A DNA stretch of 64,000 nt from Grimontia celer (lineage in GTDB: Bacteria; Pseudomonadota; Gammaproteobacteria; Enterobacterales; Vibrionaceae), in the NCBI RefSeq assembly GCF_900055185.1, contig NZ_FIZX01000005.1, positions 124,001 through 188,000 on the forward strand, written 5' to 3'. Below, one piece after another: positions 55,806-64,000 of the stretch; positions within the stretch are counted from its first letter, which is position 1, and every line of letters starts with the position of its first letter. Made by a program: the position numbers and the translations under genes. The notes below the pieces were generated by a model. That model saw nothing but the letters and a program-made list of their open reading frames with translations. It was not told the DNA's origin and did not search any database.

Positions 55806-57560
55806 ATGATAAGCCTGGGGAAAGGATGCCGTAGTCTAAGGCTGGGGGCGCTTTGTCGCAGCCTGATGGTGATAGCCGCAGTCGTGGCGACACCTTGGTC
55901 GATTGCGGCCAATCAGCTTCAAAATATTGAGGTCAAAGCAGGGGAGAATGGAAAAACCTTGCTGGCACTGTCTCTTGAAGATAAATCCGTGGTCACCAAT
56001 TTCACAAAAAGCGACGGCGCTTTGTCGATAAGCCTTAAAGGCACATCGGTAGAAGACAATCTGGTGGGCGTCCGCAGCCTTCAGGATATCGGAAAGGCAA
56101 CGGCGAATCTGGATGTTAAGCCTGTTGATGATGATGTTGAACTGACAGTACTAACAGATGGGCACTTCGGGTATGACTATTACCAGACCAGCAACGTGCT
56201 GACAGTAGAAATTTTCCCTTTTGCTTCTCTGCCTTCAGCGAAGAAATTTGATGCTGAGAAAAGCAAGAAAAACAAAAATATCTCCATCAATTTCCAAGAT
56301 ATTCCTGTCCGTTCTGTGTTGCAGATGGTGGCTGAGCACAACGGGTTCAACCTGGTCGTATCCGACTCCGTGCAGGGCAGTCTGACGTTACGACTGGACG
56401 ATGTGCCGTGGCAAAAGGCGCTGCAGACTATTTTGAATGTCAAAGGTTTGGATAAGCGCCAGATGGGGAACATTCTGCTTGTAGCTCCAAAAGTGGAACT
56501 GGATGAACAGGAACGTCTAGTACTTGAAAAACGTCGTCAGGAGCGCGAACTCGCATCACTGAGATCAGAAGTGATTCAGATTAAGTATGCCAACGCCGTC
56601 GACCTGAAAGAAATGATTGGTGGGGGCAGCAGTGGTGAAGATGATGATGAAGGCATTAGTCTGTTGTCCGAGCGTGGCAGTATCGCCGTCGACCCACGCA
56701 CCAATTCACTGGTGATTAAAGATCTGGCTGATAACATCGACGTCGTAAAAATGATGATTGATTCGCTGGATATTCCGGTCGACCAGGTTGAGATAGAGGC
56801 GCGTATCGTGACTGTGGATGAAGGTACGCTTGAAGAAATTGGCGTTCGGTGGGGAATTAACAGTCAAAACGGTAACTTCACGACGGGCGGCTCAATTGAG
56901 GGTAACTGGCAGCACTCTGACCGGATAGATTTTGGGGCAGACAATGAGCCTGACGAGTTGATTCTGGATGACCTGCTTAATGTCAACTTGGGAGCTGTGA
57001 GTCCAAACGCAAGTAGTATCGCATTCTCGGTCGCGAACTTAGGTAAAGATTTATTACTCGATCTTGAGCTGTCTGCGCTGCAGGCTGAGTCGCGCGCTGA
57101 AATTATTTCCAGTCCCCGCCTGTTAACGACGAACAAACGCGCTGCATATATCGAACAAGGCACAGAGCTACCCTATTTGGAAGCATCTTCAAGCGGTGCG
57201 GCTGCAGTGTCTTTTAAAAAGGCGGTACTCAGTTTGTCAGTGACACCACAAATTACGCCAGATAGCAGACTGGTCCTTGATCTTCAGGTCACTCAGGACA
57301 AACCTGCAGGTACTGTAAAAGCAGGTACTGGCGAAGCAATGGCCATTAATACCCAACGTATTGGTACTCAGGTGCTGGTGAATGACGGGGAAACAGTCGT
57401 ACTTGGCGGGATTTATCAACACGAAATGATGGAAGGCGTCGATAAGGTGCCATTGTTGGGTGATATCCCTGGGCTTGGTCAACTCTTTCGCCGCAACTAT
57501 GAAACCATGGGTAAACGAGAGCTTCTGATCTTTGTTACTCCAAGGATTATGGCGCAGTAA
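55806..57560 (+). CDS. pilQ: Type IV pilus outer-membrane secretin PilQ
   Basis: Forms the outer-membrane gate for the pilus. The 584 residues comprise a signal peptide (about 1-36), one AMIN domain (about 38-135) for peptidoglycan binding, STN/N0 (about 160-215, INFQDIPVRSVLQMVAEHNG), N1 and a secretin barrel (about 350-584) with RAEIISSPRLLTTNKRAAYIE and the terminal RRNYETMGKRELLIFVTPRI. There is one AMIN domain where some relatives have two. It is the last gene of the pil operon. Confidence 0.95.
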   Translation: MISLGKGCRSLRLGALCRSLMVIAAVVATPWSIAANQLQNIEVKAGENGKTLLALSLEDKSVVTNFTKSDGALSISLKGTSVEDNLVGVRSLQDIGKATANLDVKPVDDDVELTVLTDGHFGYDYYQTSNVLTVEIFPFASLPSAKKFDAEKSKKNKNISINFQDIPVRSVLQMVAEHNGFNLVVSDSVQGSLTLRLDDVPWQKALQTILNVKGLDKRQMGNILLVAPKVELDEQERLVLEKRRQERELASLRSEVIQIKYANAVDLKEMIGGGSSGEDDDEGISLLSERGSIAVDPRTNSLVIKDLADNIDVVKMMIDSLDIPVDQVEIEARIVTVDEGTLEEIGVRWGINSQNGNFTTGGSIEGNWQHSDRIDFGADNEPDELILDDLLNVNLGAVSPNASSIAFSVANLGKDLLLDLELSALQAESRAEIISSPRLLTTNKRAAYIEQGTELPYLEASSSGAAAVSFKKAVLSLSVTPQITPDSRLVLDLQVTQDKPAGTVKAGTGEAMAINTQRIGTQVLVNDGETVVLGGIYQHEMMEGVDKVPLLGDIPGLGQLFRRNYETMGKRELLIFVTPRIMAQ

Positions 57561-57609
57561 ATTGAGTTAATTCATCTGTTTAACCATGGTTGGAGCGGGA
57601 ATGCGTAAC

Positions 57610-57652
57610 AAGGGCAGAGGTCTACGGTGAATGTGGGTTTCTGCCCTTTTCT
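57610..57652 (+). terminator. Probable terminator of the pil operon
   Basis: AAGGGCAGA (57610-57618) pairs with TCTGCCCTT (57640-57648); TTTTCTTG follows. The loop is long (21 bases). Confidence 0.6.
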
Positions 57653-57706
57653 TGTCCTTTTGAGCCTCTGGCAGGAATTTAAAGGCAAGGCGAAACGTAT
57701 TTTAAG

Positions 57707-57736
57707 TTGCCAAACGCCCAGTCTACCTGAGATAAT
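57707..57736 (+). promoter_or_regulatory. Promoter upstream of aroK
   Basis: TTGCCA (57707-57712) and GATAAT (57731-57736) with 18-bp spacing lie about 110 bp upstream of aroK. It could drive aroK-aroB-damX-dam. Confidence 0.55.
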
Positions 57737-57843
57737 TTTTGGTCTGATCACGAATATACTGTGAGGAATTTGGCGCCTCGGGCTTTCTGATTGCGAGCCT
57801 GCGGGCGGTGTTGTTTTCATTAACCGCGCGTAAACTGCTTAAA

Positions 57844-58362
57844 ATGGCTGAAAAACGAAATATCTTTCTTGTAGGTCCAATGGGGGCTGGCAAAAGCACA
57901 ATTGGTCGACACCTGGCACAACAACTACACATGGAATTTTTCGACTCTGACACTGTGATCGAAGAGCGCACAGGTGCAGACATTGCATGGGTTTTCGATG
58001 TTGAAGGTGAAGAGGGATTCCGCGTTCGCGAAGAGAACGTCATCAACGACCTGACTGAAAAACAAGGTATCGTTCTGGCAACCGGTGGTGGTTCAATCAA
58101 GAGCCGAGAGAGCCGTAACCGTCTGTCTGCTCGTGGTATCGTGGTTTATCTTGAAACCACCATTGAGAAACAACTGGCACGTACTCAGCGCGATAAAAAA
58201 CGTCCTTTGCTGCAAACTGAGCAGCCACGTGAGGTATTGGAATCACTGGCGGGCGAGCGTAATCCTCTGTATGAAGAAATTGCAGACTATGTAGTGCGTA
58301 CTGATGATCAAAGCGCCAAGGTTGTGGCAAATCAGATCATCGAACTGCTGGAAAATCACTAA
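57844..58362 (+). CDS. aroK: Shikimate kinase I
   Basis: Phosphorylates shikimate in aromatic amino-acid synthesis. The start at ATG 57844 ([21 protein letters not shown]) gives 172 residues; the frame extends 12 codons upstream without conservation. The P-loop GPMGAGKST, the [16 protein letters not shown] shikimate site and [14 protein letters not shown] are clear. It is followed by aroB after 16 bp. Confidence 0.97.
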   Translation: MAEKRNIFLVGPMGAGKSTIGRHLAQQLHMEFFDSDTVIEERTGADIAWVFDVEGEEGFRVREENVINDLTEKQGIVLATGGGSIKSRESRNRLSARGIVVYLETTIEKQLARTQRDKKRPLLQTEQPREVLESLAGERNPLYEEIADYVVRTDDQSAKVVANQIIELLENH

Positions 58363-58378
58363 TCAATAAAGGAACTCC

Positions 58379-59455
58379 ATGGAAAGGATTGACGTAAGCT
58401 TAGGCGACAGAAGCTACCCTATCTCTATCGGTGCAGGATTACTCTCCGATCCCGCGTATTTTTCTGAAGCTCAAGGACGTCGCGTGGTGGTGGTCACCAA
58501 TGACACCATCGCACCGCTTTATGCGGACCTTCTTTTGGATACCTTGAACAAAGCTGGCGGTGAGCCAGCTTTGTTGACCTTGCCTGATGGCGAGCAATAC
58601 AAAACCCTCGATACCTTTAACACCATTAATACCTTTCTGCTTGAAGGCAATTACGGCCGTGATGTGCTGATTGTTGCTTTGGGCGGTGGTGTGATTGGTG
58701 ATGTGGTCGGTTTTGCCGCAGCTTGTTATCAGCGTGGTGTGGACTTTATTCAGGTTCCAACCACTTTACTTTCCCAGGTGGACTCTTCTGTTGGTGGTAA
58801 AACTGCAGTGAATCACCCTCTGGGTAAAAACATGATTGGTGCCTTCTATCAACCGAAAGCGGTTGTTATCGATATCGATGTGATGAAAACCTTGCCGCAA
58901 CGCGAGTTTGCAGCAGGTATGGCAGAAGTCATCAAATACGGCATCATCGCCGATCCAGAATTCTTCGTTTGGTTGGAAGACAACTACCAGCCACTCAACG
59001 CCTTGGATGCTAAAGCCTTGGTGTACGCCATCAAACGTTGCTGCCAAATTAAGGCAGATGTGGTGGCAGAAGATGAAAAGGAATCCGGTGTCCGCGCTTT
59101 GCTGAACCTCGGACACACTTTCGGGCATGCCATTGAAGCAGAAATGGGCTACGGCAACTGGTTGCATGGTGAGGCCGTTTCTGCGGGCACTGTGATGGCA
59201 GCGGTCACCGCAGTCCACCAACAATTGCTGACACAAGAAGATGTTAGCCGTATCACTTCCTTGCTCGAAAAAGCCAATCTTCCCGTGAAAGCACCCTCAA
59301 CCATGGGCTATGATGCGTTTATTAAACACATGAAACGCGATAAAAAAGTGCTTTCCGGGCAACTTCGCTTTGTGCTGCCAACATCGATTGGTACTGCAGA
59401 GGTGGTTGCAAACGTGACTCCTGAAACGCTTGCTGAGGTCATCAAGACACACTAA
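58379..59455 (+). CDS. aroB: 3-dehydroquinate synthase
   Basis: Converts DAHP to 3-dehydroquinate, second step of the shikimate pathway; NAD- and Zn-dependent. The 358 residues hold [19 protein letters not shown] (NAD site), [20 protein letters not shown], and [22 protein letters not shown] with the zinc histidines. It is coupled to aroK and ends 12 bases before the damX ATG. Confidence 0.97.
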   Translation: MERIDVSLGDRSYPISIGAGLLSDPAYFSEAQGRRVVVVTNDTIAPLYADLLLDTLNKAGGEPALLTLPDGEQYKTLDTFNTINTFLLEGNYGRDVLIVALGGGVIGDVVGFAAACYQRGVDFIQVPTTLLSQVDSSVGGKTAVNHPLGKNMIGAFYQPKAVVIDIDVMKTLPQREFAAGMAEVIKYGIIADPEFFVWLEDNYQPLNALDAKALVYAIKRCCQIKADVVAEDEKESGVRALLNLGHTFGHAIEAEMGYGNWLHGEAVSAGTVMAAVTAVHQQLLTQEDVSRITSLLEKANLPVKAPSTMGYDAFIKHMKRDKKVLSGQLRFVLPTSIGTAEVVANVTPETLAEVIKTH

Positions 59456-59467
59456 GCGGGTTTGTAT

Positions 59468-60994
59468 ATGACAGGCTCCCATGAAATGATTGCGTTGGAT
59501 CTGGATAGCCAGATCCAACTTTTATCTAGAATCCAATTTCTTACCCGATTCAGCTCCAACCTCGTTCAGGTCACTGGTGAGCCAGGGGCGGGGAAAACGT
59601 GGCTCAGTGAACGATACCTCGAAAACTGGGCAAACGAACCCATCCAATCTCTTCTAATCTGTAATCCAAGTCAGCAGGATGCCCAGCATCGTGCCATTAT
59701 TCTCAGGCAAATTGTGCGTGATGGTGTCTTCAACGAGCAAGATTCGATGCTGCAAAGCCTCGACTACATGCTGGAAGGCCGAAGCGTGCACTGTTTGGTG
59801 GTGATAGATGACGCGCAGCGCCTGAGTGCCAACCTCATCGCAGAGCTTTGGGCATTGGTTACCGAAGCGCAGCAACGTGATAACTGGCAGATTAATATCC
59901 TGTTATTCAGCCTGCGTGGCAAGCTCAACAAATGGCTTCACAAAGTGTCTTATGGCCAGGGTGTGAAGCCGTTGGAGCTGGAGATCACCCCGCTGGCTGA
60001 TAATGAACGAGAAATGTTCATCGAAGTGATGATGGTCAGTCGTCAACTCGATGCCGCACAGCGAAGAGCGCTGAAACAAAAAGCGGCATCATTGCCTTCT
60101 TTACCCGGAGCCCTTCGAGGGCTGGAACAGCAGGAGACCGCTGCAATGGAAGAAAAGAAACGTCGTTCACCCCTCCCTTTGATTTTGCTGGTGGTGGTGT
60201 TGCTAGCATTGGGTGGTGGCTTGGTGTGGTGGGCACTGAATCCACAGACTTCGACAGAAGAAGCGGCCGAATCTGTGCTGCCGGAAGGCGTAAAAGAACT
60301 CTCAGCCATTCTTGATGAGAAAGAAAAAGAAATGGCAGCCCAGCAAGGAGAAGAGGAAAGCGGTGAGCAGTCCCTCAATGCCAATGCTGAAGTCAACGAT
60401 GACGATGTAGCCCTGCCGGATAGCCCTTCAGTAGAAGGCATGACAGTGGGCCGTCGTGATGAAAACCGCCGTATTGTGGTGCCAGACCGTGTGGTCGATG
60501 CCATCATCGATGAGCAAGCGGTTGGTGGAGATGGTACTGGCGCGGTTGAACAGCCGCTTATACCAGAATTGGTGCCACCTGCCGAAACTACTGTGCGTGT
60601 TGAGCCAACACAGCCAGAAGCGACAGCAGAAGTCGTGACTGAAGAAACTGAAGCGGTTGCACCATTATCACCACCGACATCAAATGCTGATGTCCCTCTG
60701 GCGAACCAGTTGTTATTGACGGTGCCAGAATCGCGTTACGCACTGCAGCTGGCAGCATTACAATCCAAGCAGGCAGTGACTGAGTTCTTACAAGAATATA
60801 CGATTACTGATCGCGCGCTGGTGTATGAAACCCGCCGTAACGGTGAGCCTTGGTTTATGGTGTTGTTGGGTGATTACCCAACGGTCGCTGATGCGCGTCG
60901 TGCAGAATTGCAGCTTCCGGCCAATATTCAGGCACTGACGCCGTGGGCTAAATCTTTCGTTCAGATCCACAAAGAAATCGGACTGGTTAACTAA
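59468..60994 (+). CDS. damX: Cell-division protein DamX (AAA-like domain plus SPOR domain)
   Basis: Septal-ring protein of 508 residues. The cytoplasmic N-terminal half is AAA-ATPase-like, with Walker A GEPGAGKTWL (37-46) and Walker B-like HCLVVIDDAQRL. One transmembrane helix lies at about 237-257 (PLILLVVVLLALGGGLVWWAL fragment region). An acidic, low-complexity periplasmic linker leads to a C-terminal SPOR domain (about 415-508) that binds denuded glycans. ATG 59468 is preferred; a TTG two codons earlier is possible. It lies between aroB and dam, as in E. coli. Confidence 0.94.
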   Translation: MTGSHEMIALDLDSQIQLLSRIQFLTRFSSNLVQVTGEPGAGKTWLSERYLENWANEPIQSLLICNPSQQDAQHRAIILRQIVRDGVFNEQDSMLQSLDYMLEGRSVHCLVVIDDAQRLSANLIAELWALVTEAQQRDNWQINILLFSLRGKLNKWLHKVSYGQGVKPLELEITPLADNEREMFIEVMMVSRQLDAAQRRALKQKAASLPSLPGALRGLEQQETAAMEEKKRRSPLPLILLVVVLLALGGGLVWWALNPQTSTEEAAESVLPEGVKELSAILDEKEKEMAAQQGEEESGEQSLNANAEVNDDDVALPDSPSVEGMTVGRRDENRRIVVPDRVVDAIIDEQAVGGDGTGAVEQPLIPELVPPAETTVRVEPTQPEATAEVVTEETEAVAPLSPPTSNADVPLANQLLLTVPESRYALQLAALQSKQAVTEFLQEYTITDRALVYETRRNGEPWFMVLLGDYPTVADARRAELQLPANIQALTPWAKSFVQIHKEIGLVN

Positions 60995-61096
60995 CCCGCC
61001 TTGATGAAGACAGGGCACGAATTTACGCTGATTGATGGTTAAAAATGAGATACAATCCGCCACCTTTCGAGCAGCAGTGGTGGTGGATACACATTA

Positions 61097-61930
61097 ATGA
61101 AAAAGCATCGTGCCTTTCTTAAGTGGGCCGGAGGTAAATATTCTCTGGTCGACGATATCCGCAAGCACCTGCCGGAAGGAAAAAAGCTGATTGAGCCATT
61201 TGTTGGCGCAGGCTCTGTATTTCTCAATACAGACTATGACCAATATCGTCTGGCTGACATCAATCCGGATCTGATTAATCTCTACAATCTTCTTAAACAG
61301 GAACCAGAGCGCTACATTGAAGACGCTAAGCGACTGTTTACACAAGAGTACAACCAAAAAGCGGCGTATCTGGCGATCCGTGAAGAGTTTAACCAGACGA
61401 AAGACCCTTACCTTCGCTCCCTTTACTTTCTGTATATGAACCGCCACGGTTTCAACGGTTTGTGCCGTTACAACAAAAAAGGCGGCTTCAATGTGCCTTT
61501 CGGTTCATACAAGAAGCCTTACTTTCCAGAAGCTGAGCTGGAGTTTTTCTCAGAGAAGGCGAAGAAAGCGACTTTTGTGTGTGAAGGCTATCAGCAGAGC
61601 TTTAAAAATGCCCGTCGTGGCAGCGTAATTTACTGCGATCCGCCTTATGCCCCGCTGTCGACAACAGCCAACTTCACGACCTATGCGAGTGGCGGTTTTA
61701 GCTTGGACGATCAAGCATTGCTGGGCGAGTGGGCTCGTAAGGTGAGCATCGAGAAAAACATTCCGGTGTTGATTTCTAATCACGATACGGCGCTGACCCG
61801 AAGCCTCTATCACGGTTCTCACTTCAATATGGTGAAGGTGAAACGTACCATCAGCCGTAACGGTGGTGGGCGCAATAAAGTGGACGAATTGCTGGCGCTA
61901 TTTGCCCCAGACCTATCCGAGCTTCTTTAA
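61097..61930 (+). CDS. dam: DNA adenine methyltransferase (GATC)
   Basis: Methylates the adenine of GATC; used in mismatch repair, initiation timing and, in vibrios, chromosome II replication. The 277 residues are normal. Motif I is FLKWAGGKYSL plus EPFVGAGSVF (AdoMet site) and motif IV is DPPY at 181-184. Its last four bases overlap the end of the convergent DUF2970 gene. Confidence 0.97.
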   Translation: MKKHRAFLKWAGGKYSLVDDIRKHLPEGKKLIEPFVGAGSVFLNTDYDQYRLADINPDLINLYNLLKQEPERYIEDAKRLFTQEYNQKAAYLAIREEFNQTKDPYLRSLYFLYMNRHGFNGLCRYNKKGGFNVPFGSYKKPYFPEAELEFFSEKAKKATFVCEGYQQSFKNARRGSVIYCDPPYAPLSTTANFTTYASGGFSLDDQALLGEWARKVSIEKNIPVLISNHDTALTRSLYHGSHFNMVKVKRTISRNGGGRNKVDELLALFAPDLSELL

Positions 61931-62139
61931 TCTGGCGTAACGAGCGAAACCAAGCCCATCAGCCCAAGCACAAACACAGCGACAAATACAAAACCGACAA
62001 TGATATAAGGCACCATGCTGGATTGCTGAAAATCGCGTTGTCGGTTTTTGTCTGACTGCACGCCAAACATTGCCGCAAACACACTTTTCACCACATCCAG
62101 TAAACCCACTTTTTCCTGCTGCGGTTTTTCATTTTCCAT
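61927..62139 (-). CDS. DUF2970 family small membrane protein
   Basis: The 70-residue protein has an N-terminal amphipathic segment GLLDVVKSVFAAMFGVQSD typical of DUF2970, followed by one transmembrane helix (about 43-65). Function is unknown in the family. It is convergent with dam and shares its last four bases. Confidence 0.8.
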   Translation of the reverse strand: MENEKPQQEKVGLLDVVKSVFAAMFGVQSDKNRQRDFQQSSMVPYIIVGFVFVAVFVLGLMGLVSLVTPD

Positions 62140-62251
62140 TGTGTCTTCTTCTTTGTTCTCGTTTGTTAATCCCAGCTTAGAACAGGGGAAAGGTAGCCGT
62201 CTGTCCCAGCTTCAAAATTCAGGGGTTATGGTTTGAATCAGAGGATCTGAT

Positions 62252-62280
62252 AAGACAGACGCTACGCAATCGGGTAGAAT
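62252..62280 (+). promoter_or_regulatory. Promoter upstream of rpe
   Basis: AAGACA (62252-62257) and TAGAAT (62275-62280) are spaced by 17 bp, about 60 bases before the rpe start. It probably drives rpe-gph and possibly trpS. Confidence 0.6.
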
Positions 62281-62342
62281 TGCGGCGAATTTCAGGTAAT
62301 CGCTACGCCCGGCAAATGGGCACTTTACAGTGAGGCTATAGG

Positions 62343-63017
62343 ATGAAGGATTTTCTCATTGCGCCGTCGATCCTCTCGGCGGATTTCGCACGTTTAGGTG
62401 AAGATGTTGAACGTGTACTGGCAGCAGGTGCTGACGTGGTGCATTTCGACGTGATGGACAACCACTATGTACCGAACCTCACCTTTGGTGCACCAATCTG
62501 TAAAGCGCTGCGCGACTATGGCATTACTGCGCCAATCGACGTTCATCTCATGGTGAAGCCGGTTGATCGCATCATCCCTGACTTTGCCAAAGCCGGTGCC
62601 AACATGATCACCTTCCACGCGGAAGCGAGTGAGCATATCGACCGCAGCCTGCAATTGATTAAAGAGCATGGCTGTCAGGCGGGCTTGGTATTTAACCCTG
62701 CGACCCCACTGCACCACCTGGATCACGTCATGGACAAGCTGGACATGATTCTGCTGATGTCTGTGAACCCGGGTTTTGGTGGCCAGTCCTTCATTCCTGA
62801 AACCCTGAATAAACTGCGCGAAGTGCGTCGTCGTATTGACGAAAGCGGTCGCGATATTCGCCTCGAAATCGACGGCGGCGTAAAAGTAGATAACATCCGT
62901 GAAATCGCAGAAGCGGGCGCAGATATGTTCGTAGCAGGCTCGGCTATCTTCGGTCAGCCGGATTACAAAGCTGTGATAGACGAAATGCGCGCGGAACTGA
63001 GCAAAGTAGGAAAATAA
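62343..63017 (+). CDS. rpe: Ribulose-phosphate 3-epimerase
   Basis: Interconverts ribulose-5-phosphate and xylulose-5-phosphate in the pentose phosphate pathway. The 224 residues contain [20 protein letters not shown] (metal and catalytic Asp), IDVHLMVKP and [14 protein letters not shown]. gph follows after three bases, so the two are translationally coupled. Confidence 0.97.
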   Translation: MKDFLIAPSILSADFARLGEDVERVLAAGADVVHFDVMDNHYVPNLTFGAPICKALRDYGITAPIDVHLMVKPVDRIIPDFAKAGANMITFHAEASEHIDRSLQLIKEHGCQAGLVFNPATPLHHLDHVMDKLDMILLMSVNPGFGGQSFIPETLNKLREVRRRIDESGRDIRLEIDGGVKVDNIREIAEAGADMFVAGSAIFGQPDYKAVIDEMRAELSKVGK

Positions 63018-63020
63018 ACC

Positions 63021-63719
63021 GTGACGGTAAACTTTGACGACATCAAATACATTGCCTTTGACCTTGATGGAACGCTGGTAGATAGCGTGCCGGATCTGGC
63101 GGAAGGTATTCGCATGGCACTGGCTGACCACGATCTTCATTCGCCAACAGACGATGAAGTACGCAACTGGATTGGCAACGGGGCAGAAATCATGCTTAAG
63201 CGTGCCTTAAGCCAGAGCGTGACCATTAAGGCGGATATTGATGAAGCGCTGTATCAAAAAGTCCGTGAGCGTTTTGATTTCCACTACGCAAACAACGGCC
63301 ATGACAAAACCATTGTATACCCGGGTGTAAAAGAGACGCTGACCGAACTGAAAGCAGCAGGTTACACACTGGGCATCGTCACCAATAAGCCTTATCAGTT
63401 TGTACCGGAAATACTGGCAGACTTGGATCTGGCGCAATTCTTTACTGACGTGATTGGCGGTGATTCTCTGCCTACCAACAAACCAGACCCGGAAGGTCTT
63501 CTCAGCCTGCGTGACAAGCACAATCTGAACAATGAAAACGTGCTGATGGTGGGTGACTCGAAAAACGATATCCTCGCCGCGAAAAATGCAGGTTACGCTT
63601 CTGTAGGTCTGACTTACGGATATAACTATGGTGAGCCAATCAGCGACAGTGCTCCGGAATTTGTCGCTGACCACTTCAACCAGCTTTTAACGGTTCTCAG
63701 CACCGAAAAAACAGCGTAA
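63021..63719 (+). CDS. gph: Phosphoglycolate phosphatase
   Basis: HAD-family phosphatase that clears 2-phosphoglycolate formed from oxidative DNA damage. The 232 residues have motif I DLDGTLVDS, motif II TNKPYQF, the lysine in NKPDPEGL and motif III MVGDSKNDILAAKNAG. The start codon is GTG at 63021. The rpe-gph-trpS order is conserved in gammaproteobacteria. Confidence 0.95.
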   Translation: MTVNFDDIKYIAFDLDGTLVDSVPDLAEGIRMALADHDLHSPTDDEVRNWIGNGAEIMLKRALSQSVTIKADIDEALYQKVRERFDFHYANNGHDKTIVYPGVKETLTELKAAGYTLGIVTNKPYQFVPEILADLDLAQFFTDVIGGDSLPTNKPDPEGLLSLRDKHNLNNENVLMVGDSKNDILAAKNAGYASVGLTYGYNYGEPISDSAPEFVADHFNQLLTVLSTEKTA

Positions 63720-63749
63720 ATTAAAGCTTCGACTTATTTCTCGAAATGA

Positions 63750-63771
63750 CAGCCAGCAGAGATGCTGGCTG
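63750..63771 (+). repeat. Hairpin between gph and trpS
   Basis: CAGCCAGCA (63750-63758) pairs with TGCTGGCTG (63763-63771) around GAGA. No T-run follows, so it may be a processing or stability element, or part of a trpS leader. Confidence 0.55.
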
Positions 63772-63797
63772 AATTGACTGACAGGAACAGAAAGAAC

Positions 63798-64000
63798 ATG
63801 AGTAATCCTACGACCAAACCCATTGTACTTAGCGGTGTTCAGCCATCAGGCGAACTCAGTATCGGCAACTACATTGGAGCTTTGCGTCAGTGGGAGCAAA
63901 TGCAGGATGATTACGATTGCCAATACTGCATCGTAGACCTGCACGCGATCACTGTTCGTCAGGAAGCGGAAAAGCTGCGTGAAGCAACACTGGACTCGCT
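63798..64000 (+). CDS. trpS: Tryptophanyl-tRNA synthetase (N-terminal 67 codons only)
   Basis: Class I aminoacyl-tRNA synthetase, cut by the window end. The visible N-terminus [20 protein letters not shown], then [12 protein letters not shown], contains the HIGH-like ATP motif (SIGN) of TrpRS and the [10 protein letters not shown] segment. CAGGA precedes the ATG. About 270 residues are outside the window. Confidence 0.96.
   Translation, partial: MSNPTTKPIVLSGVQPSGELSIGNYIGALRQWEQMQDDYDCQYCIVDLHAITVRQEAEKLREATLDS

Overview
The window is a 64 kb piece of a gammaproteobacterial main chromosome. Gene content and order point to the family Vibrionaceae. Evidence: aphA, the vibrio PadR-type quorum-sensing regulator, lies next to ppc. 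The run argCBG-argH(fused)-lpd-like-prx/grx-oxyR-mrcA-pilMNOPQ-aroKB-damX-dam-rpe-gph-trpS is present, as are priA-cytR-ftsN-hslVU-menA-rraA-zapB and cpxP/cpxRA-fieF-pfkA. The genus cannot be fixed from the sequence alone; a lineage outside the core Vibrio clade (for example Grimontia, Enterovibrio or Photobacterium) is an impression only. No rRNA, tRNA, CRISPR array, prophage or insertion sequence was seen. The window looks like core genome with a few intergenic novelties.

Layout: 1-1020, 3'-truncated gpmI. 1469-4596, a membrane rhodanese, secB, gpsA and cysE. 4678-9674, pfkA, fieF, cpxP and the divergent cpxRA, with an array of CpxR-type GTAAA boxes between cpxP and cpxR. 9808-13515, a chemoreceptor, trmL, tpiA and an orphan hydroxymuconate-type isomerase. 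13577-18453, a DUF3135 gene, fpr with a cysteine-rich (SufR-like) regulator, and a divergent EmrAB-type efflux pair. 18517-23596, glpX, glpK, zapB, rraA and menA, without the glpF expected beside glpK; a likely small RNA or attenuated leader lies upstream of glpK. 23740-30520, hslU, hslV, ftsN, cytR, priA and rpmE. A sigma-32 promoter, a 15-bp perfect hairpin and a MITE-like repeat lie between ftsN and hslV. 30979-37615, a short malic enzyme with a structured leader, then the methionine regulon metJ, metBL and metF with two MetJ operator arrays.

37685-41240 holds aphA, with a good LuxR/HapR-type box upstream, and ppc. 41719-46714 is the arginine operon argC-argB-argG-argH, where ArgH carries a C-terminal acetyltransferase domain resembling the ArgA acyltransferase; argE and argF are not in the cluster. 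46771-50470 holds a small membrane protein, a pyridine nucleotide-disulfide reductase with an unusual C-terminal cysteine motif, a peroxiredoxin-glutaredoxin hybrid and oxyR. 50529-57560 holds mrcA (PBP1A) and the type IV pilus assembly operon pilMNOPQ. 57844-64000 holds aroK, aroB, damX, dam, a DUF2970 gene, rpe, gph and the start of trpS.

Functional themes: glycolysis, glycerol use and anaplerosis (gpmI, pfkA, tpiA, glpK, glpX, ppc, maeB, rpe, gph). Amino-acid synthesis under ArgR, MetJ and cysteine control. Envelope and heat stress (cpx, hslVU). Oxidative stress (oxyR module, and possibly the fpr regulator). Cell division (zapB, ftsN, damX). Quorum sensing (aphA). All functional assignments rest on recognition of family motifs and gene order; no database search was run.
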